A stretch of 9,236 nt of DNA, taken from NCBI GenBank assembly GCA_040758525.1, contig JBFLVQ010000376.1:1-9236 (forward strand), written 5' to 3'. This DNA comes from JBFLVQ01 sp040758525 (GTDB taxonomy: Bacteria > Acidobacteriota > Blastocatellia > Chloracidobacteriales > JADJPF01). A model generated the notes under the pieces. It was given only the letters and a program-made list of their open reading frames with translations. It was not told the origin of the DNA and searched no databases. The translations under genes were made by a program, and so were the position numbers. Shown here piece after piece: positions 6,574 to 9,236 of this stretch; positions within the stretch are counted from its first letter, which is position 1, and every line of letters begins with the position of its first letter.

Positions 6574-7566
6574 TTATCGTATATATCCGTTATGAGAGAA
6601 CCATTGCAAGGTGCGTGATAAAGTCTCTTTTAGATCTAGCCTACAACTAAAGCCTAGTTCATTTTTTGCTTTATCACCATTGAGGAACTGACCAGAGGCC
6701 ATCACGGCTATAGCGGTAGAGCTAAGACGTGGGAGTTCTCCACCGAGTAGTTTGAATCTGCTCTCCTGTAGCTTTGAGAGCAATTTTGCCGCCGAGAGCG
6801 GGATAACCTTTTTCGGGGCTGCGACACGAGCAATCTCAGCGATAAGTGGCACCAGTTCATCCATTGAGATATTTGTACCAGTAAATAGGTATCGCTCTCC
6901 GACTCTGCCTTTCTCACAGGCTAGTACTAGCCCATGACCGGCATCGCCAGCATATATAATGTTGCGATTCCCTTTGAGATATCCAGGAAGTGTACGGTTA
7001 GCAATCTCAACAATCAGTCTACCGGTTGATGGACCATAATCGAATTCACCAAAACACATTGAGGGGACACCAATGACTACAGGTAGACCAGCTTTGGCAC
7101 GCTCTCTGGCAATACGATCCATCTCCCACTTCACCTGTACATAAGGCGTTTTGTCAGATGGACGATCCGGATAGATTAGATCTTCATTACCAGGTTGGCC
7201 TAAAGGATGCTTAGGTAATGCGATTGCTGCGCCTAGATATACGATCTTTTGTAGTTTGATGTCAGAACAAGCATTATAAAAATTCTCCATTTGCGAGATT
7301 GCAGTTTCAACTTCAGCTCTCCAGGGCAATGGTTTAGTAGGATAGTATGCAGCACAATTTATTACTGCATCAACGTCTGTAAAAGCTTCTTGTAGGGCCT
7401 TTTGATCGTTGAGATCGGCAACTGCAGAGGAGAATTTTAAGTCACTAAGGGAATTTAAATTTGAATTTTTTCTATGAACAACTACTAATTGATGACCGCG
7501 CTCTAGTACCGCAATTGCCGTATGATGGCCGATCATCCCAGTAGCGCCTATAATAGCTATTCTCAT
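6574..7566 (-). CDS. NAD(P)-dependent epimerase/dehydratase family protein (extended SDR)
   Basis: The 330-residue protein is a cytoplasmic Rossmann-fold oxidoreductase of the extended SDR class, similar in layout to dihydroflavonol-4-reductase and HpnA-type sugar epimerases. Seen: the nucleotide-binding motif G7-x-x-G10-x-x-G13 right at the N-terminus; DLND (51-54) and NCAAYY (70-75), as expected for the adenine- and nicotinamide-side loops; the YxxxK pair Y142/K146; and a C-terminal segment (D298 to the end) of the form DKAKNELGF...WFSHNGYI, usual in this family. Odd: the catalytic Ser/Thr position after strand 4 (usually VSS) reads Y110-L-G-A-A, so the hydroxyl residue of the triad seems to be missing. 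The substrate cannot be told from sequence. R32 after the second strand hints at NADP preference (inference). The gene follows the ADP-ribosylglycohydrolase gene by 40 nt on the same strand. The Shine-Dalgarno is weak. Confidence 0.9.
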   Translation of the reverse strand: MRIAIIGATGMIGHHTAIAVLERGHQLVVVHRKNSNLNSLSDLKFSSAVADLNDQKALQEAFTDVDAVINCAAYYPTKPLPWRAEVETAISQMENFYNACSDIKLQKIVYLGAAIALPKHPLGQPGNEDLIYPDRPSDKTPYVQVKWEMDRIARERAKAGLPVVIGVPSMCFGEFDYGPSTGRLIVEIANRTLPGYLKGNRNIIYAGDAGHGLVLACEKGRVGERYLFTGTNISMDELVPLIAEIARVAAPKKVIPLSAAKLLSKLQESRFKLLGGELPRLSSTAIAVMASGQFLNGDKAKNELGFSCRLDLKETLSRTLQWFSHNGYIR

Positions 7567-7606
7567 TGTTTACCATCTCGCGACTGAATTAATAGATATA
7601 TACTTA

Positions 7607-8533
7607 TCAACCACATCTCCATTGAATAAGTCTTTCTAGTTGTGGTTGCAGTATCTCTTTACCTCTTAAATTAGCTAACCATCTACTTGGTATTGCTGTT
7701 ATACCATCCCTTATTCCTGCGATTCCTCCAGCTACACAGGCAGTTGTATCTGTATCGCGACCTAGTGAGATGGCAGCTTTCACCACTTTTTCATAAGTAT
7801 CTTCCTGCATTACCAATCTTGCCGAGCGTAAACAATCTACTACATATCCACCACCTTGCCCTATGGGCGGATCATCAGGTCTAATAGACCATTCAAGCTC
7901 TTGATATTCTTTAGAGTCCTTATGATAAATAGCTCTCAGCTTTGCTACCGCCTCTTGCCAGGGCTGCGCTACCGCAAATAAAGTATCGCGTGCCCATAAA
8001 CAATATAATGCACAGCATACTTGTGAGCGTATATGTCCATGGGTAACTCTTGATTGTAGATGAGCATCATTAACAAGCTCTGCATCTGTTCCTTTATGCC
8101 ATAGTGCTAATGGCAATACTCTCATCAATGAACCATTACCATTAGCCTGCTCATCTGTAAGCCCAGCCTCAAGCGCTGACACTCCCGATTTTAACCTTCT
8201 GATCGCCTTGCCGGTTTGTATTCCAACATCAAAAACAATCTTATCTACCGCCATATAACCTGTCTCATACCACGCTATCAGGCCTTTGGCAAAGTTTTCT
8301 AGATCCAGTTTTCCACAATTTAATAATGAGTCTAAAAGGATTAATGCTTGTGCGCCATCGTCTGACCAAGTTCCTGGCTGAACCCCTTGATGAGATCTAC
8401 TAAAGCTTTCCGGTGGGAGAAATTCAATCTGATCAAATTTAGGGATCTCACTGGGTTGATGAAACTCATAGGGCACACCAAGCGCGTCTCCAACTAGTAG
8501 ACCTAATAGACCTCCCTCAATTCTATCTTTCAT
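7607..8533 (-). CDS. ADP-ribosylglycohydrolase (DraG/ARH) family protein
   Basis: The 308-residue protein belongs to the family that hydrolyses ADP-ribose from modified proteins or small molecules using two divalent metal ions. Seen, in order: EGGLLGLLVGDALGVPYE (6-23); the first metal motif WSDDGAQ with S57, D58, D59; NGNGSLMRVLPLAL (131-144), the usual NGxxMR segment; VTHGHIRS (163-170); GGGYVVDCLRSA (227-238); and the second metal motif GRDTDTTA with D260, D262, T263. All expected acidic ligands are present, so activity is likely. The first motif is WSDDG rather than the DraG/ARH TDDT, placing it in a broader bacterial subfamily of unknown substrate. No ADP-ribosyltransferase, nitrogenase or macrodomain gene is in the window, so a classical DraG role is not supported. 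The start at 8533 is backed by AGGGGG 5 nt upstream. The next gene (an SDR) begins 40 nt downstream, so the two are probably co-transcribed. Confidence 0.93.
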   Translation of the reverse strand: MKDRIEGGLLGLLVGDALGVPYEFHQPSEIPKFDQIEFLPPESFSRSHQGVQPGTWSDDGAQALILLDSLLNCGKLDLENFAKGLIAWYETGYMAVDKIVFDVGIQTGKAIRRLKSGVSALEAGLTDEQANGNGSLMRVLPLALWHKGTDAELVNDAHLQSRVTHGHIRSQVCCALYCLWARDTLFAVAQPWQEAVAKLRAIYHKDSKEYQELEWSIRPDDPPIGQGGGYVVDCLRSARLVMQEDTYEKVVKAAISLGRDTDTTACVAGGIAGIRDGITAIPSRWLANLRGKEILQPQLERLIQWRCG

Positions 8534-8538
8534 TGCTT

Positions 8539-8544
8539 CCCCCT
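8539..8544 (-). promoter_or_regulatory. Ribosome binding site of the ADP-ribosylglycohydrolase gene
   Basis: On the minus strand AGGGGG lies 5 nt before the ATG at 8533. It is G-rich compared with the surrounding AT-leaning DNA and supports this start. Confidence 0.6.
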
Positions 8545-8555
8545 AACAATGCTGG

Positions 8556-8590
8556 AAAGTGAAGATTGCGAGCGTATTTTACGTCACTTT
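8556..8590. repeat. Nested inverted repeat upstream of the ADP-ribosylglycohydrolase gene
   Basis: AAAGTGA at 8556-8562 and TCACTTT at 8584-8590 form a perfect 7-bp inverted repeat with a 21-nt spacer. Inside it, CGTA at 8573-8576 and TACG at 8580-8583 form a second inverted repeat around TTT and abut the right outer arm. It lies 23-57 nt before the start codon within the 110-nt gap between rhodanese and hydrolase genes. It could be an operator or leader hairpin. It does not look like a terminator for the rhodanese gene, because no U-tract follows. Function is inference, and I could not assign a promoter around it. Confidence 0.35.
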
Positions 8591-8643
8591 TGGGGAATAA
8601 CGATAGGACTGTTTGACTTTATTATTTAGAGTGAGGATGGATC

Positions 8644-9168
8644 TTATTCATCTACCACTGTGATTGGGTAATTCGCTTTCTTCCAAGCACGATATCCCCC
8701 TGCCATCGAGTAGACATTCGCGTAACCCAGTCTCTGCAACCGATCCATTACTAATGCAGAGAGTAGCCCAATATCACAGTAGAGCACGATCTCTGCAGTC
8801 CGATCGGATATTGTACTAGTTATATGCTGTTCCAAGTAGGCACGTGGTAGGCTGTATGCTCCTACTGCATGGCCCTGCTCCCATTTCTCATCATCACGCA
8901 TATCGAAGAAATGGAATTTCTCTCCACGCTCAATTTTGTTTAGTACTTCATCCACACTGATCTGTTGGATACCAAATAATGCAGCAGCCAGATTGGTCTT
9001 TTGCGCCGCGGAAAAGAACCTTTCCATCTCCTCTTCCCTTCCCTCAAGACAGGGCGACAACCAACCTAAAGAGTTAAACTGCTTTGCTCCACGCCGCCAC
9101 ACTTCGATATCTGTCTCTTGGTTACCTAACTTATTGTAAAAAGAGACTATCAGTCTGTTATATCCCAC
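8644..9168 (-). CDS. Single-domain rhodanese-like protein
   Basis: The 174-residue protein carries one rhodanese domain (about 68-174), a fold that transfers sulfane sulfur through an active-site cysteine persulfide, in the cytoplasm here because no signal is seen. Seen: ISVDEVLNKIERGEKFHFFDMRD (70-92) with D89 and R91; W-x-x-GHAVGAYSLP (96-108); the active-site loop C131-D-I-G-L-L-S137; and the closing GGYRAWKKANYPI. The loop fits CxxGxxS, but the usual Arg before the Ser is Leu136, so thiosulfate may not be the substrate (inference). The frame opens with GTG at 9168 directly after an in-frame TAG, with a modest AGGA 4 nt upstream. An ATG at 9027 (M48), preceded by a purine-rich GAAGGGAAGAGGAG, would give a 127-residue protein of normal length for the family, and residues 1-47 match no domain I recognise. 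The true start is therefore uncertain. It is the first gene of the minus-strand group. Confidence 0.85.
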   Translation of the reverse strand: MGYNRLIVSFYNKLGNQETDIEVWRRGAKQFNSLGWLSPCLEGREEEMERFFSAAQKTNLAAALFGIQQISVDEVLNKIERGEKFHFFDMRDDEKWEQGHAVGAYSLPRAYLEQHITSTISDRTAEIVLYCDIGLLSALVMDRLQRLGYANVYSMAGGYRAWKKANYPITVVDE

Positions 9169-9236
9169 CTATTCCTATATATCAAATAGAGATTATCTAT
9201 AATAGCTCTTGTTTTTCTTACTATACCTTATAAACA

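Noticed and set aside
7607..8533. Classical DraG role in nitrogenase regulation
   Set aside because: No draT, nif or glnB genes are nearby, and the first metal motif is of the WSDD type found in a broader family.
9169..9236. Promoter for the minus-strand genes at the right edge
   Set aside because: The region is AT-rich with several TATAAT-like strings and a short ATTAT-CT-ATAAT palindrome, but no -35 element at a suitable distance, so a call would be arbitrary.

Overview
The window (9236 bp) looks like chromosomal DNA from an AT-leaning, free-living bacterium, most likely an acidobacterium of the Blastocatellia type. The main clue is the kinase at the left end. Its roughly 90-residue helical N-terminal preface (pattern RYQLAKDIFQQAL, then EAYLRQAC, then LQEVQQWL) is typical of acidobacterial Ser/Thr kinases, and kinase, TPR-CHAT and DUF4384 proteins are a recurrent repertoire in that phylum. 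This assignment is from family memory and was not searched.

Left part (58-6544, + strand): three co-oriented, closely spaced genes that look like one operon. They are (i) a membrane-anchored PknB-like Ser/Thr kinase with an extracytoplasmic DUF4384-like domain, (ii) a 1212-residue predicted exported protein with a pre-peptidase-like beta domain, about twelve 42-residue kinesin-light-chain-type TPRs and a C-terminal CHAT (caspase-like) protease domain with an intact His/Cys dyad, and (iii) a secreted protein with a DUF4384-like module homologous to the kinase ectodomain. With the starts chosen here, both intercistronic gaps are exactly 32 nt, and each holds a small hairpin directly upstream of the Shine-Dalgarno sequence. 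The simplest reading is an envelope-facing sensing and protease module: the kinase and the secreted protein share a domain outside the membrane, and the CHAT protein is a TPR-scaffolded protease in the same compartment. The function is not established from sequence. This is the best candidate here for an under-described system.

Right part (6574-9168, - strand): three genes convergent with the first group. In transcription order they are a single-domain rhodanese, an ADP-ribosylglycohydrolase (DraG/ARH family) and an extended-SDR NAD(P)-dependent epimerase/reductase. The last two are 40 nt apart and probably co-transcribed. The rhodanese is separated from them by 110 nt containing a nested inverted repeat that could be a control site. 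I see no obvious functional link to the kinase-CHAT operon.

No RNA genes, insertion sequences, CRISPR arrays, attachment sites or origins were seen. No stretch longer than 300 bp is gene-free. The 126-bp periodic DNA at 2577-3836 is coding TPR sequence.
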